DNA from: Chloroflexus islandicus | GTDB taxonomy: Bacteria > Chloroflexota > Chloroflexia > Chloroflexales > Chloroflexaceae | Direction: 5' to 3' | Assembly (NCBI RefSeq): GCF_001650695.1 | Contig: NZ_LWQS01000060.1 | Coordinates: 62,001-126,000 of the forward strand | DNA length: 64,000 bases | In this document: positions 45,175 to 52,745 of the stretch, one piece after another | Numbering within the stretch: position 1 is the first letter of the stretch | How the letters are laid out: every line of letters begins with the position of its first letter | Translations under genes and position numbers: made by a program | Notes under the pieces: generated by a model | The model's input: the letters and a program-made list of their open reading frames with translations, nothing else | What the model was told of the DNA's origin: nothing | The model's database searches: none

Positions 45175-45975
45175 TCACGCCGTTTGTTCATACCACGCGG
45201 CGAAATGATGCACCGGCCCGTGACCATGGCCCAAACCCGGCGCATGGCGCAAGGCCAAGGTGATATATTCTTTGGCCGCTTGCACGGCCTCAGGCACCGG
45301 CAGGGCTTTCGCTAAACCAGCCGCAATTGCCGACGCAAACGTGCAACCGGTGCCATGGGTGTGACGGGTCTCGATCCGGGGTGAGGTGAAATAGCGGTAC
45401 TGCACCCCGTCATAAAGCACATCGATGCTATCGCCTTGCAGATGGCCGCCCTTGACCAGCACCCAACGCGGCCCCATGCGATGGATCGCTTGCGCCGCTT
45501 GTTCCATCTCGGCGACTGTTTCGATCGCCATGCCAGTCAAAGCACGCGCTTCAGGCAGGTTGGGGGTGACAATCGTCGCCAGCGGCAAGAGTAGTTCAAT
45601 CAGGGCCGTTTGCGCTGCCGGGTGCAACAGCGGATCGCCGCTCTTGGCAACCATCACCGGATCGATCACCAGTGCCGGCCACCGATAGACCCGCGCTTTT
45701 TCAGCCACCACGGCGATAATCTCGGCGTTGGCCAGCATCCCGGTCTTGACCGCATCGACCCCAATATCGCTGACCACCGAATCGATCTGCTGGCCAACAA
45801 ACGCCGCTGGCAATTCGATCACCCCTTGCACGCCGATCGTATTCTGCGCCGTCACCGCAGTAAGGGCGCTCATCCCATACACCCCCAGCGCGGCAAAGGT
45901 CTTGAGATCAGCCTGAATGCCGGCCCCACCGCCCGAATCCGAGCCGGCAATCGTCAAACAGCGTGGCAACGCCAT
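45175..45975 (-). CDS. thiD: Hydroxymethylpyrimidine/phosphomethylpyrimidine kinase
   Basis: A 266-residue ribokinase-fold kinase that phosphorylates HMP and HMP-phosphate in thiamine biosynthesis. Signatures are LTIAGSDSGGGAGIQADLKT, the ALTAVTAQNT substrate region, VIDPVMVAKSGDPLL and the GTGCTFASAIAAGLA anion hole with the catalytic Cys-Thr-x-Ala region. GAAAGGAG precedes the ATG, and the start is 12 bases after the thiE stop. Assignment is secure. Confidence 0.96.
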   Translation of the reverse strand: MALPRCLTIAGSDSGGGAGIQADLKTFAALGVYGMSALTAVTAQNTIGVQGVIELPAAFVGQQIDSVVSDIGVDAVKTGMLANAEIIAVVAEKARVYRWPALVIDPVMVAKSGDPLLHPAAQTALIELLLPLATIVTPNLPEARALTGMAIETVAEMEQAAQAIHRMGPRWVLVKGGHLQGDSIDVLYDGVQYRYFTSPRIETRHTHGTGCTFASAIAAGLAKALPVPEAVQAAKEYITLALRHAPGLGHGHGPVHHFAAWYEQTA

Positions 45976-45987
45976 AGTTACTCCTTT

Positions 45988-46638
45988 CTATGCGCGTTGG
46001 CGCGCAGCAGCGACAAGTGCGCGCAACTGCCGCGCCGCCGCAACGACATCCTCGGCGGCGACCACCGCCGACACGACGGCGATGCCTTGCGCGCCGGCAG
46101 CGATGGCAGCAGCGGCATTGGTCGCATTGATCCCGCCAATCGCAACCACCGGCAGCGGCACATGCCGGCAAATCTCACGCAGGCCCTCCATCCCGATCGG
46201 CGGCGCGGCGTCGGGTTTGGTCGGGGTAGCGAACACCGGCCCGACCCCCAGATAATCGGCGCCGTTTTGCACGGCCTGCATTGCCTCGGCCAGATTGGCC
46301 GCCGAGACCCCCAACAGCTTGTCAGGGCCGATCAAGCGACGGGCCACCGCCGCCGGCATATCGTCTTGGCCGACATGCACCCCATCGGCATCAATCGCCA
46401 AAGCCACATCGAGCCGGTCATTGACAATCAGCGGCACACCGGCGCGCCGGGTCAATTCACGCAACACCTGCGCTTCGGCGATCATCTGGCGGGTAGAAGC
46501 CGCCTTTTCGCGGTACTGCACCACCGTCGCGCCGCCGGCAATCGCCGCTTCGATCACCGCCAGATGCGAGCGGCCCCGTGATAAGCCAGCATCAGTGACG
46601 ACATAGAGGCTCCAGTCAATGGGTGTTTTTGATTGCAT
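45988..46638 (-). CDS. thiE: Thiamine-phosphate synthase
   Basis: A 216-residue TIM-barrel enzyme joining HMP-PP and thiazole phosphate to thiamine phosphate. It has LYVVTDAGL, ATVVQYREKAASTRQM, PLIVNDRLDVALAIDADGVHVGQDDMP, LLGVSAANLAEA, YLGVGPVFATPTK and VAIGGINATNA, the full set of family motifs. The start at 46638 gives the normal N-terminus; the frame stays open upstream only because it runs through the hairpin array. No strong ribosome binding site is visible. It lies between thiM and thiD. Confidence 0.95.
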   Translation of the reverse strand: MQSKTPIDWSLYVVTDAGLSRGRSHLAVIEAAIAGGATVVQYREKAASTRQMIAEAQVLRELTRRAGVPLIVNDRLDVALAIDADGVHVGQDDMPAAVARRLIGPDKLLGVSAANLAEAMQAVQNGADYLGVGPVFATPTKPDAAPPIGMEGLREICRHVPLPVVAIGGINATNAAAAIAAGAQGIAVVSAVVAAEDVVAAARQLRALVAAARQRA

Positions 46639-46657
46639 AGATGAGTCATTCGGTATA

Positions 46658-46936
46658 GCAGGCGGCAGTTCAACTACCGCACTCCAGAATGAACCGGATA
46701 GTATGCGGCAGTTGCACTGCCGCACTCCATAACTCCGAACATGATGTGTGCGACAGTGTGCGATCGTCCAGTTTGGAATGCGGCAGTTCCACGTCCGCAC
46801 GCCAGAATGAAACGGTGACGTACCGCAGTGAAACGACCGCACGCCAGAATGCGATGAGCACGAACGCTTTGGAATGCGACAGTGAAACTGCCGCACTCCA
46901 GAATGAACCGGATGGTATGCGGCAATCAACCTGCCA
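46658..46936. repeat. Array of REP-like hairpins between thiM and thiE
   Basis: About six degenerate copies of a 40-70-base element fill the 341-base gap. The core is TGCGGCAGTTGCACTGCCGCA, a hairpin, followed by CTCCAGAATGAACCGGAT or a variant. Copies lie near 46660, 46704, 46782, 46819, 46873 and 46917. Arms vary in compensating ways (GCGACAGT, CCGCAGTG). The family also occurs at 3502-3585 and 54545-54616. No gene is present here. Confidence 0.82.
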
Positions 46937-46979
46937 CCCGCTCTCAGACGATGAGCGCAAGCAGTGCTTCTCAACGCAC

Positions 46980-47813
46980 CTACCGCGCCACCGCAATGCT
47001 CTGATCGTCGCTCAAGCTGGTCACGCGCGCACCGGCCCGAATCTGTTCCGCCGACAAATGGTATATCGCATCATAGAACGCCACTTTAAAGCTGGCCGGG
47101 CCGTGCGCGAGCGGAGCGGCCAGCTCGGCGGCCACCCCAAAACAGGCTAAGCCGGCGGCGGCAGCCAGCACATAATCGCGCTCAACTGCTGCAAACGCCG
47201 CAATCACGGTCGTCGCCGAGCAACCGGTGCCGGTCAGCGTCTTGAGCCACTCATGACCATTGTCAACCGCCAACACCCGGCTGCCATCGGTGACAATATC
47301 GCGCTTCCCGGTGACCGCCACCACCGTCTGATACTGTTGCGCCAGCTTCTGGGCCGCCGCCACCGGATCATCGGCTTCAACCACCGCCTCAACCCCCTTC
47401 ACCACGCCACCCATGCCAGCCAGCGCGCCAATCTCGCCCGAATTGCCGCGCACCACTGCGACCCGCAATTCCTCCAGCAAGCGGCGATTGCTCGCGGTGC
47501 GCAACGAAGTCGCCCCCGCGCCAACCGGATCGAGCACGATCGGGATGCCCAGCTCATTCGCCCGCTTGCCGGCGATCAGCATGGCCTCGATCCAATCAGG
47601 TGACAAGGTGCCGACATTCAACACTAATGCGCCGGCCATAGCCACCATCTCGGCCACCTCTTCGCGGTCGTGGGCCATCACCGGCAAGCCGCCGATATGG
47701 AGCGTCACATTGGCCGTGTCGTTCATCACCACAAAATTGGTGATGTGGTGGATCAGGGGGCGCTGCTGGCGCACCCGCTCCCGCAGTTCTGCGATCCGTT
47801 CGTTCAATGCCAT
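46980..47813 (-). CDS. thiM: Hydroxyethylthiazole kinase
   Basis: A 277-residue kinase phosphorylating the thiazole moiety for salvage. Visible motifs are PLIHHITNFVVMNDTANVTL, VLNVGTLSPDW, VLDPVGAGATSLRT, VVRGNSGEIGALAG and the TGTGCSATTVIAAFAA anion-hole region with the catalytic Cys. AGGAGG lies six bases before the ATG. It is the first gene after the TPP riboswitch and terminator. With thiE and thiD this is a salvage-centred thiamine operon; no thiC or thiG is nearby. Confidence 0.96.
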   Translation of the reverse strand: MALNERIAELRERVRQQRPLIHHITNFVVMNDTANVTLHIGGLPVMAHDREEVAEMVAMAGALVLNVGTLSPDWIEAMLIAGKRANELGIPIVLDPVGAGATSLRTASNRRLLEELRVAVVRGNSGEIGALAGMGGVVKGVEAVVEADDPVAAAQKLAQQYQTVVAVTGKRDIVTDGSRVLAVDNGHEWLKTLTGTGCSATTVIAAFAAVERDYVLAAAAGLACFGVAAELAAPLAHGPASFKVAFYDAIYHLSAEQIRAGARVTSLSDDQSIAVAR

Positions 47814-47858
47814 CGTTGCCTCCTTGCGCCAGCAAACGGATGAGCGTCGCGCAGGGAC

Positions 47859-47886
47859 AAAAAACCGCCCTGCCGCGGCAGGACGG
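47859..47886 (-). terminator. Riboswitch-linked intrinsic terminator before thiM
   Basis: On the minus strand CCGTCCTGCC pairs with GGCAGGGCGG (one G-U) followed directly by TTTTTT. It lies between the TPP aptamer and the thiM start, so it is the expression platform: with TPP bound, transcription should stop here. Confidence 0.85.
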
Positions 47887-47929
47887 TGAGTTGACGATCC
47901 ACGCAGACCGCATCGGACTGCGCACTGCT

Positions 47930-48032
47930 CCTCCCTCCGCTGGCATAACCCAGATCAGGTTCAGAGGGTCGGCGCCGGCGGCAAAAGCCAAAGGCGCCCT
48001 CTCAGCTCGGTTCTCCCAAGCTCCCCCGGCAT
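47930..48032 (-). promoter_or_regulatory. TPP riboswitch (THI box)
   Basis: Reading the minus strand, the aptamer contains GGGGGAGC near its 5' end, then the invariant GCTGAGA, ACCCTCTGAACCTGATCTG, and GTTATGCCAGCGGAGGGAG. These match the thi-box consensus in order and spacing, with a GC-rich P3 extension (GGCGCC ... GGCGCC) between them. It binds thiamine pyrophosphate and controls thiM-thiE-thiD through the terminator at 47859-47886. Confidence 0.95.
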
Positions 48033-48048
48033 GAAGATTGTTGAATTC

Positions 48049-48077
48049 ATGATAACATAGAACACTAGCCGGCGCAA
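48049..48077 (-). promoter_or_regulatory. Probable thiM operon promoter
   Basis: On the minus strand TTGCGC (48077-48072) and TATCAT (48054-48049) are 17 bases apart, with the expected start site just before the TPP aptamer. Confidence 0.5.
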
Positions 48078-48138
48078 TCCGGCAAGTGTATTTGCTCTCA
48101 TGGACATGAAAGAAAGACGCTTTCAAGGCGTTATTCGT

Positions 48139-48167
48139 TTGACGATCCCTGCCCAGACTGGTATAAT
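48139..48167 (+). promoter_or_regulatory. infC-rpmI-rplT operon promoter
   Basis: TTGACG (48139-48144) and TATAAT (48162-48167) are separated by 17 bases, and TGG extends the -10. It gives a leader of about 135 bases before the infC start. Confidence 0.8.
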
Positions 48168-48223
48168 GCAGGCTTGATGTGAGCAGTGGTTCACGTCGGT
48201 GTTTTATTGTCGTCTGCATAACA

Positions 48224-48286
48224 TAAGGTTCGCCTTAACGGTGACGCTCATCCCGGCAACTGGCTTCCGGCACACAGCCGTCACCG
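48224..48286 (+). promoter_or_regulatory. Structured leader upstream of infC
   Basis: TAAGG-TTCG-CCTTA at 48224-48237 is a five-base-pair stem with a UUCG tetraloop. A second stem pairs CGGTGACG (48239-48246) with CGTCACCG (48279-48286), with a smaller GGC/GCC hairpin inside. Leaders of infC operons are commonly targets of L20 or IF-3 feedback; this one is a candidate, but I cannot match it to a known L20 leader class. Confidence 0.55.
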
Positions 48287-48310
48287 CTCGAAAGACGAAG
48301 GAGTCGCGCT

Positions 48311-49072
48311 ATCAGAGACCGGTTTCGCATCAACAATCGCATTCGCGCCCGTGAAGTGCGCCTGATCGATGAAAACGGCACCCAAGTCGGCATCGTCCCC
48401 TTGCGCGAGGCGCTAGCTATGGCTGAAGAGCGGGGGTACGATCTGGTTGAAGTCGCGCCCAATGCGGTTCCGCCGGTATGCCGTCTGCTCGATTATGGCA
48501 AATTCCGCTACGAGCAGAGCAAAAAAGAGCGGGAAGCGCGCCGCAATCAGAAGCAGTCAGAATTGAAGCAGATCCGGCTGATGCCGAAAACCGACGATCA
48601 CGATGTCGCCGTCAAGGCGAATCAGGCGCGGCGCTTTTTGTTGGCCGGCGACAAGGTGAAGTTTAACTTGCGCTTCCGCGGTCGCGAAATGGCCCACCCG
48701 GAAATCGGGCGCAAAATGCTCGATGAGATTGCCGAGCAATTGAGCGATATTGCCGTCATCGAGCAAAAGCCGCTGATGGAGGGGCGCGTCCTCTCGATGT
48801 TGTTGGCGCCGACAGCGAAGGTGCTGAAAGCGGCCCAGCAGGCGCAGAAGGCTGCCGCTCAGCGCCAAGCCGCTGCGAACGCCCAGTCTGCCCCAGCGCC
48901 GGCAGCGCCTGTGGCCACGCCGGCAAACGAAGACGAAGAAGAAGACCTTGTTGATGAGGATGAGCTTGACGAAGGTGATGACCTCATCGACGAGGACGAA
49001 GATTACGATGACGACGACGAGGACGAAGACGATTTTGACGATGACGAGCGGGAACGCCGGCGACGGCGCTAA
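48311..49072 (+). CDS. infC: Translation initiation factor IF-3 with acidic C-terminal extension, AUC start
   Basis: A 253-residue IF-3. The standard N-terminus IRDRFRINNRIRAREVRLID starts exactly at an ATC codon (48311), preceded by AAGGAG with seven bases between; no ATG, GTG or TTG occurs in frame between the upstream stop at 48242 and the GTG at 48356, which would delete 15 conserved residues. Non-standard starts are known for infC and underlie IF-3 autoregulation in E. coli. Both IF-3 domains are complete (to about 175). An Ala/Pro linker then leads to a strongly acidic Asp/Glu tail ending RERRRRR, about 75 residues longer than usual. Confidence 0.9.
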   Translation: MRDRFRINNRIRAREVRLIDENGTQVGIVPLREALAMAEERGYDLVEVAPNAVPPVCRLLDYGKFRYEQSKKEREARRNQKQSELKQIRLMPKTDDHDVAVKANQARRFLLAGDKVKFNLRFRGREMAHPEIGRKMLDEIAEQLSDIAVIEQKPLMEGRVLSMLLAPTAKVLKAAQQAQKAAAQRQAAANAQSAPAPAAPVATPANEDEEEDLVDEDELDEGDDLIDEDEDYDDDDEDEDDFDDDERERRRRR

Positions 49073-49127
49073 GTGATGCGAAACCGGTCTGGCTTCTGCT
49101 ATCCGGTTGCGGTAAAGGAGCTATTCA

Positions 49128-49334
49128 ATGCCTAAGATGAAGATGAAGACGCACAAGGGCGCCAAAAAGCGCTTTAAGGTGACTGCGTCTGGCAAGTTTT
49201 TGCAGCAGAGCGGTGTGCGCGGCAATAAGCGCAACCGGCCCAGCCGCTCGCAACGCGAGTGGGGCAAGGATCAGCCGACCTCGCCGGCTAATCGCCGCAT
49301 GTTGCAAGTCGCGCTGCCTTACGGTCTTGAGTAA
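49128..49334 (+). CDS. rpmI: 50S ribosomal protein L35
   Basis: A 68-residue basic protein opening PKMKMKTHKGAKKRFKVTAS, the L35 signature. AAAGGAG precedes the ATG. It lies between infC and rplT in the standard order. Assignment is secure. Confidence 0.97.
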   Translation: MPKMKMKTHKGAKKRFKVTASGKFLQQSGVRGNKRNRPSRSQREWGKDQPTSPANRRMLQVALPYGLE

Positions 49335-49376
49335 GCACGCCAGCGGCGGGTCGCTCGTACCCGTCGCAAACGTCAG

Positions 49377-49402
49377 CCCTGCGCTGCCCGCAGGGTTTTT
49401 GT
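49377..49402 (+). terminator. Intrinsic terminator or attenuator between rpmI and rplT
   Basis: CCCTGCG pairs with CGCAGGG around CTGCC, followed by TTTTTGTT. It is within the 163-base rpmI-rplT gap, so it would reduce read-through into rplT and may be a regulated attenuator. Confidence 0.7.
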
Positions 49403-49497
49403 TGGCACGTAACGTTATCAGTATGCAAGCTATAGTGCGGATGAAGTTCAGGGTTCGGTCTGCCACCCCCTGACCGATCCGCCAAAGGAGAACAACC

Positions 49498-49857
49498 ATG
49501 GCTCGTGTCAAGCGTGGCACAATGGTGCGCAAGCGCCACAAGAAGCTGTTAGAGCAGGCGAAGGGCTATCGCGGCGCGCGCAGCCGCCACTATAAGGTTG
49601 CTCACGAAGCGGTGATGCACGCGCTCGCCGATGCGTACCGCGACCGCCGCCGCCGCAAGCGCGATTTCCGCCGGCTGTGGATTATGCGCATTAACGCGGC
49701 TGCCCGCCTCAACGGCACGACGTACAGCCGCCTCATCAATAGCCTCAAGCAGGCGAATATTGTGATTGACCGCAAGATGCTGGCTGATCTGGCTGTCCGC
49801 GATCCGCAGGCCTTTGCCCGCATTGTGGCGCAGGCGCAGGCGGCTGCGACGGCGTAA
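49498..49857 (+). CDS. rplT: 50S ribosomal protein L20
   Basis: A 119-residue protein matching L20: [60 protein letters not shown] and [21 protein letters not shown]20 nucleates 23S rRNA assembly and represses its own operon in characterised bacteria. AAAGGAG precedes the ATG. Length is normal. Confidence 0.98.
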   Translation: MARVKRGTMVRKRHKKLLEQAKGYRGARSRHYKVAHEAVMHALADAYRDRRRRKRDFRRLWIMRINAAARLNGTTYSRLINSLKQANIVIDRKMLADLAVRDPQAFARIVAQAQAAATA

Positions 49858-49879
49858 TTGCGCCAAGGCGAATTAGGTA

Positions 49880-50700
49880 TTTTTACCGCAGAGGGCGCAG
49901 GGGATGCAGAGGATGATTTAATCCCCGGCTTCTCTGCGTGTCTTGGGCGGCTTTGTCTTTGGCCCTCACCCCCTGCCCCTCTCCCGCTGGTGCGGGAGAG
50001 GGGAGATCTTTTTTACCGCAGAGGGCGCAGGGAACGCAGAGGATAATCCAATCCCCTGCGTCTCTTTGCGTCCTTAGCGCCTTGGCGTTTGTACCCTTGC
50101 ATGCTTTGCGCCTTCGTGTTTGCCCCCACCCCTTGCCCCTCCCCCGCTGGGGGAGGGGTAGCGCCGTGCGGTTCCTTCTCTTTGCGCCGCTCCCAGCCTG
50201 TCCCCCCGCTGGGGTTCAAGGGCGGGCAAACCATCTGGGGCCGGGCTAGGGGTACGAAGCCCGCTGCGCGGGCTGCTGGCCCTCACTCCCTGCCCCTCTC
50301 CCGCTGGTGCGGGAGAGGGGAGATCTTTTTTACCGCAGAGGGCGCAGGGAACGCAGAGGATAATCCAATCCCCTGTGTCTCTTCGCGTGCTTGGCGGCTT
50401 TGCGTTTGCACCCTTGCATGCTTTGCGCCTTCGTGTTTGCCCCCACCCCTTGCCCCTCCCCCGCTGAGGGAGGGGTAGCGCCGTGCAGTTCCTTCTCTTT
50501 GCGTCGCTCCCAGCCTGTCCCCCGCTGGGGTTCAAGGGCGGGCAAACCATCTGATCCGGCACCCGGCCCTGAAGGGCCGGGCTAGGGGTACGAAGCCCGC
50601 TGCGCGGGCTGCTGGCCCTCACCCCCTGCCCCTCTCCCGCTGGTGCGGGAGAGGGGAGATCTTTTTTGCCGCAGAGGGCGCAGGGAACGCAGAGGATGAT
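49880..50700. repeat. Large imperfect tandem repeat after rplT, no gene seen
   Basis: The 988-base gap between rplT and the SpoU gene is built of about two and a half units of 315-335 bases, starting near 49961, 50278 and 50613. Each opens CCCTCACYCCCTGCCCCTC with a CCGCTGGTGCGG hairpin, then TTTTTTACCGCAGAGGGCGC. The first two continue through GCCCCTCCCCCGCT-type hairpins, a GGGCGGGCAAACCATCTG block and GAAGCCCGCTGCGCGGGC. A leading half-unit starts at 49880. Several parts recur elsewhere in the window (5589, 15753, 19105). Confidence 0.82.
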
Positions 50701-50845
50701 TTAATCCCCTGCGTCTCTTCGCGTCCTTGGCGACTTGGCGTTTGCCCCTTTGCGCCTTGGCTTGCTTAGCGCCTTCTCGTTCACCGGCCACTTCAGCGTA
50801 TAATGAACCATAATCTTTTGGCATCCTTGCTTTATGCGCTGACAC

Positions 50846-51652
50846 ATGGTGATTACCAGCACCGCCAACCAACACGTCAAATGGCTGCGCGCGCTGGCCG
50901 CATCGGCCCGCGATCGGCGGCGCGAGCGCAGTTTCGTCATCGAAGGCGTGCGGCTCGTGGCAGATGCCCTCGCTGCCGGAGCCGAACTGCGCCTTGCCCT
51001 CTATGCGCCTGAGCAACTGGCTGCCACTGCCGCCGGTACAGCACTGCTTGCCCGCCTGCAAACGCTGTCCCGCTGTTTCCCCGCCACGCCCGCCGTTGTG
51101 GCTGCCGCCGCTGATACTGAACAACCGCAAGGCGTGATTGCCGCCGTCGCATGGCCGGAATTGCCGCCCCGGCCCGGCCTCCGGCTCGTGCTCGACGAGA
51201 TCCAAGACCCCGGCAACGTTGGCACGTTGCTGCGCTCGGCGGCGGCATCCGGCGCCGGCCTTGTGCTGTGCGCTCCCGGCACCGCCGATCCGTTTAGCCC
51301 CAAGGTGGCCCGCGCCGCTATGGGAGCGCACTTTGTCGTGCCGCTTCGCCTGTTGGGGTGGGAAGAGATTGCCGCCGAACTTGGCCCTTACACCGTGTAT
51401 GCCGCCGATAGCGCCGGCAGCCAACCGTACTACGCCGTCGATTGGCGCCAACCGGCGGCGCTGATTATCGGCAATGAAGCGCACGGCCTCAGCGCCGCCG
51501 CCCGCGCGCTCGCCCGCCAGACCATCACCATTCCGATGGCCGGCCCGATCGAATCGCTCAATGCCGGCGTCGCCGGCAGTATTATCCTGTTTGAAGCCTT
51601 GCGCCAACGCAGCGCCGATGCCTGCGCTCCCTCGCCGCGCAACAATGTATAA
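50846..51652 (+). CDS. SpoU/TrmH family RNA 2'-O-methyltransferase
   Basis: A 268-residue enzyme. The N-terminal substrate-binding domain has VKWLRALAASARDRRRERSFVIEG. The SPOUT methyltransferase domain has the three motifs LDEIQDPGNVGTLLRSA (1), LIIGNEAHGLS (2) and IPMAGPIESLNAGVAGSIIL (3), which form the knotted AdoMet site. It is similar to 23S rRNA ribose methyltransferases; whether it modifies rRNA or tRNA cannot be told. Its stop overlaps a TATAAT 45 bases before pheS. Confidence 0.9.
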   Translation: MVITSTANQHVKWLRALAASARDRRRERSFVIEGVRLVADALAAGAELRLALYAPEQLAATAAGTALLARLQTLSRCFPATPAVVAAAADTEQPQGVIAAVAWPELPPRPGLRLVLDEIQDPGNVGTLLRSAAASGAGLVLCAPGTADPFSPKVARAAMGAHFVVPLRLLGWEEIAAELGPYTVYAADSAGSQPYYAVDWRQPAALIIGNEAHGLSAAARALARQTITIPMAGPIESLNAGVAGSIILFEALRQRSADACAPSPRNNV

Positions 51653-51692
51653 TAGCAACAATGATCGCGTCTCTGGAACAAGATGGTGCCGC

Positions 51693-52742
51693 ATGACCAC
51701 ACTGCTCGATGAATTGGCTGCGCTCGAACAAGAAGCTCTCAGCGCCCTCGAGTCAGTCACCGACTTAGCCGCCCTCACTGAATGGAAGAGCCGCTTTATC
51801 GGCAAGCAAGGCCGCCTCTCGCGCCTCAGTCGCGGCCTCGGCGCGTTGCCCGCCGAAGAACGGCCAGTGGCCGGCCAGCGGGTGAATGCGCTGCGCGAAC
51901 AGCTTGAAACCGTGTTCACCGCCGCGAAAGAACGGCTTGAAGCGCAAGCGATCGCCGCCGAGCTGGCCGCTGACCGGATCGATGTCACGATGCCCGGTCG
52001 CCAGCCTGCGGTCGGGTATATCCATCTCACGAACCAGATCTTGCGGCAGGTGCAGCAGATCTTCGCCGAGATGGGTTTTCAGGTCTGGGAAAGTCCTGAA
52101 GTTGAATACGACGCCTTCAATTTCAGCTTGCTCAACTTCCCCGATGACCACCCGGCCCGCGATATGCAAGATACGTTTTATGTCGAGATGCCGGCAGGCG
52201 CGCCATCGGTGCTCTTGCGCACCCACACCTCTCCCGGCCAAATCCATGCTATGCGGCGCAATGCCCCCAATCCGCTGCGGGTGCTCATTCCGGGCAAAGT
52301 CTACCGCAACGAGCAGGTGACGGTGCGCAGCGAGATGATGTTCCACCAGTTTGAGTTTTTGGCCGTCGGGCGCCACGTGACGATGGCCGATCTCAAAGGC
52401 ACGCTAAGTTTCTTTGCCGAGCGGATGTTCGGGCCGGGCACCCAAGTGCGGCTGCGCCCCAGCTTCTTCCCCTTCACCGAACCGAGCGCCGAGATGGATG
52501 TGACTTGCTTCCTCTGCGGCGGCAAAGGCTGCCGGATTTGCAAGTATGCCGGCTGGCTTGAGATCGGCGGCTGCGGGATGGTGCATCCGAATGTGTTGCG
52601 TAACGGCGGCTACGATCCGGCCGAATTCAGCGGCTTTGCCGGCGGTTTCGGCCCCGAACGGGTCGCGATGCTCAAGTACGGCATCGACGATATTCGCTGG
52701 TTCTACAGCGGCGACCAACGCTTCGTCGAGCAGTTTGGGTGA
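51693..52742 (+). CDS. pheS: Phenylalanine-tRNA ligase alpha subunit
   Basis: A 349-residue class II synthetase subunit. The N-terminal coiled-coil (about 1-95) binds tRNA. The catalytic domain has LLRTHTSPGQIHAM, motif 2 in GKVYRNEQVTVRSEMMFHQFE, FFPFTEPSAEMDV and motif 3 GFGPERVAMLKYGIDDIRW. A CFLCGGKGCRICKYAGW segment adds four cysteines, seen in some bacterial PheS and possibly metal-binding. No pheT follows, so the beta subunit is encoded elsewhere. The ATG at 51693 gives the normal N-terminus; the frame upstream overlaps the methyltransferase gene. Confidence 0.96.
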   Translation: MTTLLDELAALEQEALSALESVTDLAALTEWKSRFIGKQGRLSRLSRGLGALPAEERPVAGQRVNALREQLETVFTAAKERLEAQAIAAELAADRIDVTMPGRQPAVGYIHLTNQILRQVQQIFAEMGFQVWESPEVEYDAFNFSLLNFPDDHPARDMQDTFYVEMPAGAPSVLLRTHTSPGQIHAMRRNAPNPLRVLIPGKVYRNEQVTVRSEMMFHQFEFLAVGRHVTMADLKGTLSFFAERMFGPGTQVRLRPSFFPFTEPSAEMDVTCFLCGGKGCRICKYAGWLEIGGCGMVHPNVLRNGGYDPAEFSGFAGGFGPERVAMLKYGIDDIRWFYSGDQRFVEQFG

Positions 52743-52745
52743 GCG

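Noticed and set aside
46658-46936. Possible CRISPR array
   Set aside because: Repeats are degenerate hairpins with irregular spacing and similar spacers, and no cas genes are nearby; it fits a REP-like array.
46639-46974. N-terminal extension of thiE
   Set aside because: The frame is open only because hairpin repeats lack stops; its translation is repeat-derived (HSGVR-type) and unlike ThiE.
49880-50580. Short Arg/Pro-rich frames in the repeat region after rplT
   Set aside because: The frames follow the tandem repeat units, resemble no family and have no ribosome binding sites.
51474-51692. N-terminal extension of pheS
   Set aside because: It overlaps the SpoU gene in another frame, and the PheS coiled-coil domain begins normally at 51693.
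50582-52030. 482-codon minus-strand frame over repeats, SpoU gene and pheS
   Set aside because: It runs through intergenic repeats and two conserved genes on the other strand; no domain is visible.
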